A stretch of DNA of 64,000 nt from Himantopus leucocephalus (GCA_003993805.1 RSEF01000019.1:10731184-10795183), one strand, 5' to 3'; numbered from the stretch's first letter, positions 47,827-60,700 are shown. A program made the numbers and translations. The notes: generated from the letters alone by a model not told the origin.

Positions 47827-48097
47827 GGCGGGTGGAGGCGCGAGGCGAGGGAGCGCGTGCCGCGGCCGTTGGGGAGGCGGCGGGCGGCGCTGAGGAGGGT
47901 GAGGCGGCCGCGCTGTGGCAGGGGGTGACAGGGGGTGACAGGGTGAGCAGCCCGGGAGGGGAGTGGGGGGCATTAGTCGCGGGAAGGGGGCAGAAACAGC
48001 CAACGGGCTGCTGGGCCTGGGCAGCCGCGAGCCAGGAGTGGTGCTGGCTGCGGCCTGCCCTCCTCCAGTCAGAGGCCTACGCACCCGAGGGGGCGTC

Positions 48098-48297
48098 GAG
48101 GGTGACGGAGCACTGGCACAGGCTGCCCAGAGAGGGTGTGGGCTCTCCTTCTGTGGAGATACTCCAAACCCGCCTGGATGCATCCCTGTCCAGCCTGCTC
48201 CGGGTGACCCTGCTTTGGCACAGGGGTTGGACTGGATGATCTCCGAAGGTCCCTTCCAACCCCTGCCAGGCTGTGATTCTGTGTGATTCCGTGTTTC
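48098..48297 (+). repeat. CR1 LINE 3' end fragment between RAD51C and TEX14
   Basis: Runs from GGAGCACTGGCACAGGCTGC through CCCAGAGAGGGTGTGG, GGTGACCCTGCTTTGGCACA and GGGGTTGGACTGGATGATCT to CTGTGATTCTGTGTGATTCC, the characteristic CR1 3' end. It inserted in the 5' flank, or the 5'-UTR intron, of TEX14, immediately right of the CpG island. No coding capacity. Confidence 0.95.
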
Positions 48298-48587
48298 TGT
48301 CGTCCCCCCAGTTGTCACCTCTCGCTTTACCCCCTTGGGACCACATTTCCCCTTGCCCAGGCCTTGCCGGCCGACGCAGCCCCTCGTCGCCCTGTCTCAC
48401 GGATGGGCCTTTCCTCAGAGGGTATGGGGGGAGGCGGGTGGGACGAGAGGGCTGAGTGGCCTTCACCCTCCATCTTGGGATTTGTCTGGAGGACACAGCC
48501 ATCACTCGTTGTGCCAGTGACTGCAGTTTTTGAAGTCTTTATGCCATGGCGTTTTGCAGCTTCATTAGATTTCACATCTTTTCCTAG

Positions 48588-48605
48588 TTCTGTTGAGGAA
48601 AGAAG
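48588..48605 (+). other. TEX14: TEX14 5' UTR end and probable 3' splice site
   Basis: TTTCACATCTTTTCCTAG at 48570-48587 is a good acceptor, with a pyrimidine tract and AG, 18 bases upstream of the start codon. This implies a separate non-coding first exon upstream, as expected if transcription starts in the CpG island at about 47.9 kb. The first exon itself is not proven. Confidence 0.55.
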
Positions 48606-48741
48606 ATGGCTCACGCTCTCCCTCTTCCAATTCCCTGCCCAGTCCGGCTTGGAAGTGTAGAAGGTGACTCCCTGGAGGCTCAGCTGCATCAGTACGTCAG
48701 GCAGGGAAACTATGTGAAAGTGAAGAAGCTTCTGAAAAAAG
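48606..48741 (+). CDS. TEX14: TEX14 first coding exon
   Basis: Encodes residues 1-45: [20 protein letters not shown], then [20 protein letters not shown], closely matching the human N terminus ([29 protein letters not shown]). Donor AAAAAAG|GTAACA, phase 1. The start is fixed by this alignment. Confidence 0.95.
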
Positions 48742-51700
48742 GTAACAGCTACGTTTAGGCAAGTGCTGGCAGGAAAGAATTACTTTTTCCTGCATGCTTG
48801 TATTTGTGGTAAAATATAGCGTACTGTCGGTACAATTCAGTTTATGTGTGCAAGATGTGTTATACTTGGCCTTTTCTGGTAAGCGGCACCAGTTACTGCG
48901 TCAAAAAGACGTTGTATGAGAATAGATAAATTGAAAGGAAAAATAAGCGTTTAGTTGTAGGGTGCTCATAAGGAAATGATTGTAAAACGTCACGCCGTTC
49001 TGAGCGCGCGCCGGGAGCACCGCCCGGGCAACGGCCGCCCGCAGGGGGCGTGGCGTCGCGCGTGATTGGCCGAGAGAGGCGTAAGANNNNNNNNNNNNNN
49101 NNNNNNNNNNNNNNNNNNNNNNNNNNNNNNNNNNNNNNNNNNNNNNNNNNNNNNNNNNNNNNNNNNNNNNNNNNNNNNNNNNNNNNGGAGAGAGCGCGGG
49201 CTGAGCGGGTTGTGGCGCCGCCTCTTTTTTTATTCAATGGTTCCAAAAACAGATCAGTTTCGTTGTCTGTGACGGGCATAGTAACGGGCGCGGGTCTATA
49301 TTCCTCTGGGCCACCTTTTTCCTGGGATGGAATTCATTATTTTGAACAAAATTGGTTAATGTGACAAACTGCTCATCTAACTGCTTTAATTACTGCTTTA
49401 GAAGAACTTTGTATTTTATTAGTACAGTCCTCTGGTGGTATCTGTGCTCATCCAGGTTAACGCTTTGTCTCTTGTATTTATACATCATCGTGGACAAGCA
49501 GTGCATCCTGTGTATAGAAAGTTACAAGGAAGGTTGTTTGCTCTTTTTTCAATTTCTGTTAATATCATTATGTTTTCATATTTCCACTTTCGCAGAGGGA
49601 ATATGGCAGTCGGTTTCAGTGTTAATGAACCCTTGCTTTTTATTCGGGGGAGGGGGAACAAGCACTCACCTCCTCATCTTTTGTTTTCTTGTAGGTATTT
49701 TTGTTGATGCTGTTAATTCCATGGGCCAAACTTCGCTCTTCACTGCTGCATTGCTGGGTCTTTGTAAAATAGTGGATGTGCTGTTGGATTATGGCTCTGA
49801 TGCTAATCAGTTAAGTATATTTTTTTTTTTATTAAATTGAAATTAACATTTAATGTTTTAGTGGTTTTAGTCAATGTAATACACAATATTCATTTTATAT
49901 AAACGAAGATGTGCTTAAAATGCATGTTGCTATTTTAGCTAAAGATCCTCAGAAGTAAGTAGGTGCCTAATTTTCCCTGTTTTGTGGTGTATGCTGTTGT
50001 TTGGGAGTACATAAGCATTCTAAGTATGTTGCTTTTGTCCCCAGAAGCACAGCTGGTTGAGTGTAGTAGAGGTAGGTTGAAACATCTCTGCTTTAACATT
50101 CCTCAGTCGCTGTTATGATGGAAGCACCCCGGTCCATGCAGCTGCGTTCTCAGGAAATCAGTGGATTCTTAGCAAGTTATTGGACCAAGGAGGTGATCTG
50201 AGGGTACATGATAAAAGTGGAAAAAATCCTCAGTGCTGGGCTATGTCCGCTGGGAAAGAAAGTAGTGCTCAGGTATGTGTGTGCAGTACGTGTTGAATAC
50301 GTACTTGGCACGTGCTTACATCTGCATCTTAAAGTGGAGGAACTCCAGCATTCCAGGGAGAATTCTTGGCTTTTACATGTTTAATAACTATTTAACATTA
50401 TTTTTCAACATCAGTAATGGTATTTTGAAGTCCTTGTGATTCAGATGGGTTCTGCTGAAGGAAGGTTCTGCTCAGGTGCAGGGTCGTGCCTGTCTCTAAC
50501 TTGTTAGGACCTTGATGCGTAGGCATGCGGTGAGGAGAATGACAGGCCCTTGTTTTCAACCACTGATGTATGTAGTTTGGTTGCGTGTATGTGCAATTCG
50601 GGAGTAAAGCTGAAGTAGTTTTCGAGTCTATCTCAGTCGGTGCATGAACAGTGTCAGCAAATGTGTCATTTTTGCTAGCATGGGAACAAAATATATCAAG
50701 AAAGCTTATTCATGACTACGATATTGATTTAAAACTCATAATACTTCTCTTTCCTGTTATTACAATGCTTCTCTTAAAAAGAAACCTAATATTATAATTT
50801 TAAGTGGGTGAATGTCTTGGAAGTTAGTCATCTAGTGTTTCAAGTAACCTTTCATTACATTTTCATGTAGTTGATTTTCTTGAAGTTTTTCTGTGTATCC
50901 ATTTCTTGAAATGCCTATTTAAATATTGCAAGTAACGAGTTATTTTTTCAGTAGTCATGATCTATTAATTTAAAATGGTGTCTCTTACAGTTCTGAAGCA
51001 AGTTTTTTTTTTTGGTTGTTTTTCCCTGCCCCTCCTCTCTAGATGCTGGAATTTATTCAGCGTTGTACATTCCACATGCAGGCTGTCATTCAAAATTTTC
51101 CCTCTGATCTACTCAGGAAGGTGGGCTCATCAAAAGCACTGGTCTGCAGTCCGTCTAGGTTTGGTGGCCTTGTTCAAGGGTAAGAACATATTCTCAAGTA
51201 CTGAGGGATTGAACTACAAGGACTTTTACTTCCAGATTCTGTTATCTTACAGTTAACACATTCTTGTTTCTTTTTGACAATATTAGATTTAAAACCAATG
51301 TGTGGTTTTAATCACAAATGGTGATTTATTTTTTTTCTTTTTCCCTGTTGTGAGAGTTCCAAATAGGAACTCGGTAGTTGTAAATATCTGTGTATTAAAG
51401 AGAGAGTCTTGAAATCAGCAATATGAAGTACTGGATTTTAATAGTATTAAAATGGCGGTAACATGAAGTAGTGTGTTTCCTGACCTTTTAAGGTCACTGC
51501 AAATCTTTTGGGGGTGTGTTTCCAACCATTTCAAGAGCTTTTATGTCAGGTACATGTTAGGAAAAATACATACTTGTGAACAAAAAGTGATGCCAGATGC
51601 CTATATATATATATTTTTAATTGGCTGTCTTGCTTTAAACAAATACATATCATAATGGTGTATCTAAAAAGTTTTAATGAGTTGCACAATAATTTGGAAT

Positions 51701-54700
51701 TTCAACACCGCATTAGACTTTTTATGTGGGACCAGACAAATGCAACATTTGAAATACATGGCTGTTGCAGAACTTACGCATTTCTCTCTCTCTTTTTTTT
51801 TTTTTGTATTTAACTCAAAGCCTTGGCATATTAGTTACTCTTATTGCTTATGTTTTTGATACTTAGAAATGTTGGCAGTCCTCTGGGTAGATTTCTAAAA
51901 GGTGGAGCTAATGCAACCAAGAACATTTACAGCTTTGGTTTTGGGAAGGTAAGATGCTATGGGTAATGGTTTTCTAATGGTATTAGTACAGTTTTTCAGA
52001 GTCACATACTCTTCAAAATAATTATCCCACCTGTGGTGTTTTTCATTTTTAGTGTGTTCTTATTTCTGCTGAAATGGTGGGAAAAAACTGGGGAGAGCAC
52101 AAATGTTCAGGCCTTTACTCGTTAGTGAGCCTTATCAGAGGAAGCTGTTTTGGGACAGGCAATAGAAACTCTCCTGTTAAATGTCACCTGTGGGAGATCT
52201 TAACGACTGTTTCTGCTTTCCCTATTTCGGCTTCACTGCAAAGCTAAGCTTTTGACATCTTAACATTTCATTTTGATGCTTTGGTTGGTGCTCCCATTGC
52301 AGTGGTTGCATTCAAGTTTTTAGTGAGCTTGCGGGAGATGTGACGGATCTCGGGAACTGTTGCAAAGTCCTTTTCGTTATGCCCGGGTGTTGTTTCAGTT
52401 TTATCTTGCAGGCAGCAGGCATCTAGGGTACTTGACATCTCTCCCTATTGTTGAGGAAAAAGACGTGGTTCAGGCAGATGATGAACCAACGTTTTCTTAC
52501 CATGTTGGACCATACATGATCATGACAAAGTAAGTGGAATCAAAGGGATTTTAGCCCCTCTTGGTGTGTATCTGTTACTATTAAGCAGCAGGTTGTTGTA
52601 CTAGTTGCCTTGTTTCAATAGTTTTCCTTGTATATTCTATATTCATCCACTGCTTTCTGCTTGCAACTTGTTTTCTGCAGTCCACTGATTAATATCTTCT
52701 TTAGACTCTTGATATCTGTATGTTGCTCTGGTCCTTTCCAGCACTATTAACCCAATTATGGTTATTCGCTGATAGCAGTGTTTAGTCCTTGTAATTGTTG
52801 GGTCAGACCTCAGGCCTCTGGGTATGCATGTCTGCAGCCCGTTTGCTCAAACCTATGGTGAAATGAGAGTTGCAAGTGCAGATTGAGCCTTTTTTTTTAA
52901 TCTTTTGTATCGTGTAGCAAGTAATTGTGCTGCAGAGACATCTGAGAATTGACAAATTAGTGATTTAATCTTCCCAAAGCTCTGATGTATCACAGTGGGC
53001 TGATGGCCTTCAGTGAAATGAGTTTTAGAGTGTCCTTGTTCTTTACCTTGGATCACGGAAGGGTAGCATCTTGGGGCAGCAAACCTGTCCTGCTACATCC
53101 AGGCTTTAACAGGATGAGAATTTATTGTCAATTTGAGAGAGTATATTCTATAGCCAGGATCATCAAAGTAATGTTGCTAACAGTAGGAGACAGCACCAGA
53201 GCATTTCAGAATTACAAAATTATTTGTAAGTAATGCTATAACTGCAGAAGGCATCTCATAGATGTTCCTCCTCTTCTCCTTGCAGCTTAATGTGGGAAGG
53301 CAGCAGAGTTACAGTGAAGGAACTCAGCTTTGAGCCCCATCAGAACTGTAGTAAACTATGCTTAGCTGATCTTCTTGTTGCAGAGCAGGAACGCAGTAGG
53401 TAAGAAAGAATGTGCAGTAGCCACAAGTGCTCCTGGGGTTTGGGTATCTCCAGTGATGTGAGGAAATGTGATTAGCCTTGGGAGGACTGTCAGGCTGCGG
53501 TTGCACTTTCTCTCCAAATGAAAAATACAGATCTCTTGTCCTGTCTCTTCCCATTCCGTTTGCTCGTTGGTGGATAATACATGAGAAGATGGTACTCTCT
53601 TCTCGTGTGTCTGGAAGAATGCTTCATTGAATGTTTCTTGGATGGCTTATTTATAGATTCTCCTAGTTGTGACAGTAAGCACTGTTTCCTAAATGCCTCT
53701 TAATCTACAGTTCTTTTAGGATTTGGGGTATTTTAATGAAAAGTTAGAAGCATTCACATTGTATTGATAAAAACACCTAGAATGCCAGGACTCTTTCTCT
53801 TTTAATCTCAGATTTTCCATACAATTTTCTTTTCCTCTCTCTTTGCAGTCAACTCCGTCATCCTCATTTGCTACAGTTGATGTCTGTTTGTCTGTCTAGT
53901 GACTTGGAGAAAACCCGTTTAGTATATGAAAGGGTTAACTTTGGTTCTCTGTACAGCATCCTTCATGAAAGGGTAATTGGAATACTTGTTTTTTAAATAG
54001 TAATTGATTGAGAGGAAGAAGTTTAGTAACTACATCTACCATCTTTACTCAAAGAACAACAAGATAAAATCATCAGTATGTGTATCTGGGTTTCTATTTC
54101 ATTGCACAGTGTCAGATACTCTGTGTAAGCTGGTAAAGTTTGTAATTGGCAAATACTTCAGTTCATGTTTGGGTGCAATTGCATTGATTTTCTTTTTTGA
54201 TGTCAGTCTTAAAATGGCTGCTGTTAAATTCAGTTGAACCTTTAATCTTCTGCATGTGGTTGCATGCTGCAGATGTGGCGAGACCAGCTTTTGCCCTTGA
54301 ATATTGGCATGTAGTACATTGCAAACTGCCTGTGTGTAAAAGTTAGGGCTTGAACTCAGTTGTGGTTTGGTTTTTTTCTTTTTTAATGATCAACTGATCT
54401 GTGGTTTATTTTTGTCATTCCATATTTTTCCCTTCCTTTTTTTTCAGTTAATTGAGTTATTTTATTTCTTTAACTGTTTGAATGCAGACATCTAAGTTAC
54501 TGGAGAAATTGCAGTCAAAGGCAAGAAATTCTAAGTTCCGTCTGCTTCAGAGTGAATTCTGGCATAGTCAGAATCTTTTTTTTCTTAATTACTTTTTAAG
54601 GTGTTATTGGTTGGTTTGATATTGAGAATGGCCATTGTTTAGCAAGTGCAATTCATCTGACTTTTACTACAGTATGTTTCATGTTTGCTTTGTTTGCCAC

Positions 54701-57700
54701 CTTCTGTACAGCAATAGTTTTCCCCTATATCCAGCTTTAAAGACCTGCCATGCAAATTTGGTACTTCTGTTTTGTGTTGGTTTTTTTTTTTTTTCAGCGT
54801 ACAGAATTCCCAGTACTGCACATGGAGACAATTTTGCATGTGCTGCTTCAAATTAACGATGCTTTGCGTTTTCTACACTCCCGTGGATTTATCCACCGTT
54901 CAGTTACCTCTTATGCTGTTCAAATTGTTTCTTCTGGTGAGGCAAAGCTATGCAACTTGGAATACATGATAGAGAGGTAAAGAACTTCCTCACTGTTTCT
55001 GTGAAAGGGACAAACACAAGTAAAGTCAAATTTAGTGCTAAATTCTGCTGAAGTGACCCTCTTGATGACTGGGGACTCCTGTCTCTGAGTCAGGCATTAT
55101 TGTTACAGGAGTGAAGAACTCCAAATTATTACTGCTCAGGTATGTTAACTTTGCCACAGGCAGTATGGCAAATTTCAGATGGACTTAGTTTCTCTGATAT
55201 AAGTATCTGAAAATAGAAACTAGTAAGAGAAGCAACTCTTTACTGGAGTATAAAAATACCATCATAGAGAAATGGAAACCAGTCTTACAGAACAGAGATG
55301 AAATTCCTGTTTGAGTCACTAATTCTGCTGCGGGGCTGGAAATAATTTCAGTCTTCTCTTGTTATACTAAACTTGTACTTATGGATGCTTACCTAAAGTG
55401 GTTGACGATTCCACACCTGATTGAACTGGTAGTAATTAAGTGCCACCAGTGACAAAAAGAGTATTTCTTTTATGAGAGGCACCGTTCATTTCATCTGGGT
55501 AAATTACTACTGTACCTTTTTTTGCTTATTTCTTGTAGTTCAGTCTGATTGGAAAGGAACTAAATGGCTGGTTAGACTGTAAAGAAAAAGAGTAAAATTG
55601 GTAATAAACAAAAATTTGCCGATGGTAATGTCCTGAAAGGAGCAAAGATTCTTCCTAACCTCCTTGCAAACTCATTTTGTTCATGAATCTTGGCAATTTC
55701 TTGGCAATTTCAGGTACAGCTTACTGTGAAATGACTAACAAAAACCCTGTAGATAAACTTGAGGAGGAAGTTACCTTTTAGACATAGGTATACATTGCAA
55801 AATAAATATTGACAGGGTAGGTGGCACCTTCTTGTATTTTGTCCGTGGTCAGAGAACGCTGGCCAGAGCTAAAGGGTTGTTTGTAAAATTCCTACTGGGA
55901 AAATTTAAACTTCCTCTGATTTCTTTTTGACTGTAAATCTGTTAAAGGAGGTGTTACTTTTGCCAGAAAGTCTTTGCTGTAATGTGCCAAAATACATTTA
56001 TTGGTGAGAAAATATTGCATATTTTTATTTGCAGGACTCTGGACCTTTTAGGTATTTGAACTAAAAGCAGATGTAACAAACTCAGGTGTTTAATTCCAAA
56101 AGATACAGATTCTAGTTGAGTGTGCAGTATGTCCCAATTTACAACTGTTTTCCCTTTGTACAGCAAAGATGGCGGAGAACACAGTGATCTGACACGTATT
56201 CCTGTCCCAGTCCAGCTCTATAAGTGGTGCTCTCCTGAAGTAGTCCTTGAAAAAGTTATCACGGTCAAATCGGATATTTATAGCTTCTGTACAGTAATGC
56301 AGGAGGCCTTGACAGGTATATCTATAGGTTTAGGCTTTTGTCACTCAGGTAACCCACTGAATGTTTTCCTTGCAGACTGTCAGCCCCCTAATGTCTGTTT
56401 AATTCCCCTATGTGACTGGATAGAAGCTTGCTGTGATGGCTCATACAGAGTTAACTTGGAAAAAGAACCCTCCAGGCAAAAAAACCCTCTCAAATGTTAA
56501 TGACAATAGCAAAGACTACTGGAAACTTTTATAAAATGTAATCAGAAAACTTCGAATTGCATGACTAAAGGATGAGATTAATGGTTGGTATTAGAGAGAC
56601 AATTTTGTGTATGGTGTTTTTCTGCTATTTATCTTTATTCTTCATATGAGGATAGCAGAACATTCAATTAGCTCTTTGCAATGTGCAAAACGAGGCTGTG
56701 CAGCTTTTATCTTTCTGATCACTAAGATAACTGACATATAATGTATTGTTATTACAGATAATGTAATGTATGTTATGTATTGACTGTGACTATTTTGACA
56801 GTGAAATGGGATAAATAATTACCCTAAACATGAAACCCTCTATTAACTAGCTGGTAATAAAGAATCCAGAGCGTGGTTTACAGTGTAACTGTCCTCTAGA
56901 GATTGCTGTCAGCTCCCTTTAAAGCATTCACTGTTGAAATAAGATAGGGAGGAGATACCAGACTGGACTGAGTGCTCATTTGGTTCGTGACAGTGGTTGT
57001 AAATTAGGGAATGTGCAGACAATAATGCTTCAGTATCTCTGATTCTTTCTCTTTTTTCTTTACTTTCATTAACACTGATACGCAGCTTGTGACATAAAGT
57101 CTGTATTTATGTCTTGCAGAGACCCCTCCCTGGAAAGGTTTTGAAGACTCAGTTATTAAACAGCTCATAGTTTCGGGACAACAGTTAGAAGCAGATGTCA
57201 GACTTCCTATGCCCTATTACGGTATCGTAAAATCAGGGCTAGAACCTAAACAGAAGAACCGCTCCATGAAACTTCAGGATATTCAATATATACTGAAAAA
57301 TGACTTAAAGGTGACTTCCAGGATTGTAGCCTTTCACATATTTAAAATGGCAGAGTCTTGATTCCCTTCAGATTCAAGTTGTTCTGCTTAAATCTAGGTG
57401 GGAGGCAGTCTAAACATTGAATGTTGCTTTCTGATAATGGAGGCAAACCACTTTAAAAGAGAAGGTAGAGACATTGAACTGTCAAATATAGTCATCTTTT
57501 ATTCCATTTTTTGTATTACAGGACTTAGTTAAGTCTCACACTGCTCATGCTGGTGAAATTTCAAAAGCACAAAGACCTGCTCTTTCTGCAGATGTGAACA
57601 TCTGTTTGGGATCAGCTTTTAGCTACCCGAAGAGAACACAGGAGTTGCAGGGAGAAGAGATAACCAAGTCTGGTGAGTTCCTTCTAGCAAGATGTCACGT

Positions 57701-60700
57701 GTCCTTCACTCAGCATGTACCTCAGTCCATGAAGGTCTAATATAAATAATTAAAATGTGAGCATTTACGCATTTTGTGACACAGTTTGAAAATAGCAGTT
57801 AGCTTTGGATTCTAGGTGCTGCCCTACTCGTTAGTGTAAACTCAAGACCATAAGTTTGGTTAATATTTCAAGTTCAGGCAGAGGTATTACATGCTGCTTA
57901 TCTAATCTTTAGAAGACGTTAACTCCTAAGTGTACGAAAGCAGTGTGTTTGATAGACATCTGGAGAAATGGCTTAACACTTACGTTTTTTCAGACAGCTC
58001 TGCTGCCCCAAGATACTCTCTTGTTCCTGAGGAGAATAGTGCTTTAGTTGACCAAGAGGCACCAACCAGTCTACAGCCAGTTGCACAGGACAAAAATGGT
58101 GATGTAGCATCTGGACTCCAGACAACCTGCAGTGTCAGTGACGTGGATGACAGCCTCTGTAGCTTTGAAAACAATGAAATTTTCCTCAGTCTTCCAGAAT
58201 GTCACGAAGATTTCCTGGAAGAAGAAGCTGGATTAAGTCAAACTCCAAAAGATGAAAAAAGGCAACAAAAGCAAGAAGATAAGGATATCCTCAGAGACCT
58301 ATATGCATCCCCTGGAGTGCACTGTGAGGAAAAGCTGGTTTATGAGGAAGGTAGCTTTTCAGAATCGGGTACAGATTACACTGCAGAAGAGGAGGAGAGA
58401 ATAAGTGAGGCCTCTGACCTATGCATGCTGGCACAGGTGAGAGGAGATGCCGGGACAAGAATGGGTAGTCCATCCCAAGAGGAGCAGTACATCGGGAAAT
58501 GTGTTCTTGATTTAAAGATTTTACAAAGTATGTTGCGTGAGGCAGAAGATTCCCTGCACCGAACAGAGGAGAAACTGGACAAAATAGAGGCCATTGAAAA
58601 GCAAAAGAAGCTGCTTCAGGAAATCAGAATGAATCTGCTTTCTAAGCAAACTTGTCAAAAAGGACACCAGGACACACCTGATGATACTTCCCAAAATACC
58701 AGTAATCTTTTTTCTGGAGTTAATATTTTTTCATGGAAGGCTATAGGTCCGCCATCAAGTGTCTATATTCCACCACTGATAACATGTCAGGCACAAGGAA
58801 CATTAGGTGGAGACAGTTTCCAAGCTGTTTCAAAGACAGCAAAGGCAATGGAGGCAATTCAAAATGAAAACTCAAAGTGGTTTCATGAGATGAGTAAGAG
58901 TAAAAATGAAAACAACCATCATGATCTCAGCTTCAGTGTGGTCAAAAGTCTGGACGATCAAATGAGCCTAGACCATGAGGTAAAGTGACATGAGCAGGGT
59001 GACTGTGTTTATCACTTCTGTATACTTTAGCAGGTAGAGATATTAGTTATGGATGGTGTCCAAGAGGAGGGATGAATCTGTCTTTTAAAATACATGCACA
59101 TACCATATGCATTATATATAGGAATGAAAACAGTCAGCTCAGCAGTGCAATAGTATTATTTCTTTTCCCTGCCCCTGGCAAAATACTTGTCCAGTGGCTC
59201 AGGAGGGAATAAAATCCTGTACTAAAATGGAGATGGGACTGTCAGGGAAAGGGCAAGCGGAGGAAGATTTTTATTTGTATACTTAGTTATGGATGTGTAA
59301 GCTGTCATTAGTAAGGGCTTCTAGATCATTTTCATTTACATTTTAAATGTAAGTAGTTGACATGCTTAGCCCAAAGAGAATGAGAGAAACTCATGTATGT
59401 ATCTGCTGTATGAATAATCTTGAGTCATTTAGGTCCACTCATTCCCCTGGGAACTACGTGTTATGATAGTCTGCCTGCGTACACGTGAAACCTGCTATAA
59501 ATCCAGGGCAGAGTTTTTCCTAGGCTAAAGCTTGGAGTTGTCATTCTTTCTCATGAGCAGTGCTACTAAAGTATAACCAAGGGAATATAAAGTTTGCACT
59601 GTCTGGTTCTTAGTCTATCTCATAGACAGCTCAACTAGTAACTATCAGAATGCCCAACTTGTGCTGAATCATGGCTTGTTGGACTCATTTCAGCATTTAC
59701 TCCCACATGTATCTGTAAGATGCAAAAAAAAGTTCAACTTGCAGTGTCAGAGAGGAGGTGATTCACATTCTGCAGCAAGTGGAAGTGAAGAAGAGAGGTG
59801 GTGAGTTTTGATTGTACTCACAGAAGAGTTAATTCTAGCAGGTTCATCTTGATACAGCCACCGTCAAAGGTAGACACATCCAGGATCAAGGATGGCATTA
59901 AATGTTTTTTCAGTAAGCCAAAAGCCATCTGTCCAATTAGGACCCTACTGTGAGTCATTGTCAGCTGCAGAGCTGACAGGGTAACTGCTGCGACAGGGCA
60001 GTTACTTTTGAAGAGTGACGTTCAGATTCCAGATGCCTCTCTGGTGGAGGTCAGTGGTCCAAAATTGTAACAGTGCCTGCGGAGAGCAATCCAATAAGTT
60101 ACTAGTAAGGGTGGTTTTCCTCGATGTGGGCATTCTCATTCAATTCTCAGTATAAATACTTTGGCTTTCATAGGTGTAGGGCCTGTGTTAGGGGCTGTGG
60201 GAGCAGAACAGTCTTGCTAAACCCAGTGACAACAGAGCATACGTTACTTCATTATGTTTGCTATGCTTTTTAATGACATCCCTTTACATTTCTAAGTATG
60301 GGTGGAAACTACATGTTAAAAGTACCTAGCAAAACTTGTGCAAATTAACATCTCTTATTAGTTGGAAGGATGGGGACAGGCACCTCCTTCAATGTTTGGG
60401 TCAAATCAGTCAGGAAAACTGTTCCAGTTTTTGATTCATGACCCAGTTGGATCAGTAAGACCCACTAGCAAAGGACATATTTGGTTAGAACGTAAATATG
60501 CCAGATGCTGCCGTGTGGTTAGATGGTCAAGTGAACAAACTCTAGATTTGAATTGGGTTGGTGGTAGGATTGTTGTTATCCAAGTCTGAAGTTCTGAGTA
60601 TCTTAAGTTGTCCACTGATCACCTTACTGACCTGAACAAAACAAATCTCCATAGCATTTAATGTCTGTTAGTGTTTATATATCATCTGAAGGCAGTTGAC

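Larger units (their letters stand above)
47240..48060. promoter_or_regulatory. CpG island shared by RAD51C and TEX14 5' ends
   Basis: GC-rich, CpG-dense sequence covers RAD51C exon 1 and most of the 953 bp between the two start codons. It contains GC boxes (for example GGGCGGGG at 47740-47747), a perfect NRF1 palindrome at 47817-47826, a GT repeat near 47449-47468, and CCCCAA/CCCCAACGCCA repeats near 47339-47375. No TATA box is evident. A bidirectional promoter is an inference from gene arrangement. Two donor-like sites on the plus strand (GAGG|GTGAGG at 47898/47899 and CAGG|GTGAGC at 47942/47943) could end a non-coding first TEX14 exon. Confidence 0.7.

Noticed and set aside
47224..48505. 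Multiple overlapping frames of 100-190 codons around RAD51C exon 1
   Set aside because: They are CpG-island shadows and partly CR1. Only the frame containing [10 protein letters not shown] is supported.
49352..49840. 162-codon plus-strand frame
   Set aside because: Its right end is the genuine TEX14 exon 2 (49695-49809). The left part is intron read through the acceptor, with no conservation.
56316..56500. Open continuation of TEX14 exon 10 into the intron
   Set aside because: The conserved protein jumps from QEALT to PPWKGF at 57120, with a proper donor at 56316. The extension has no family match.
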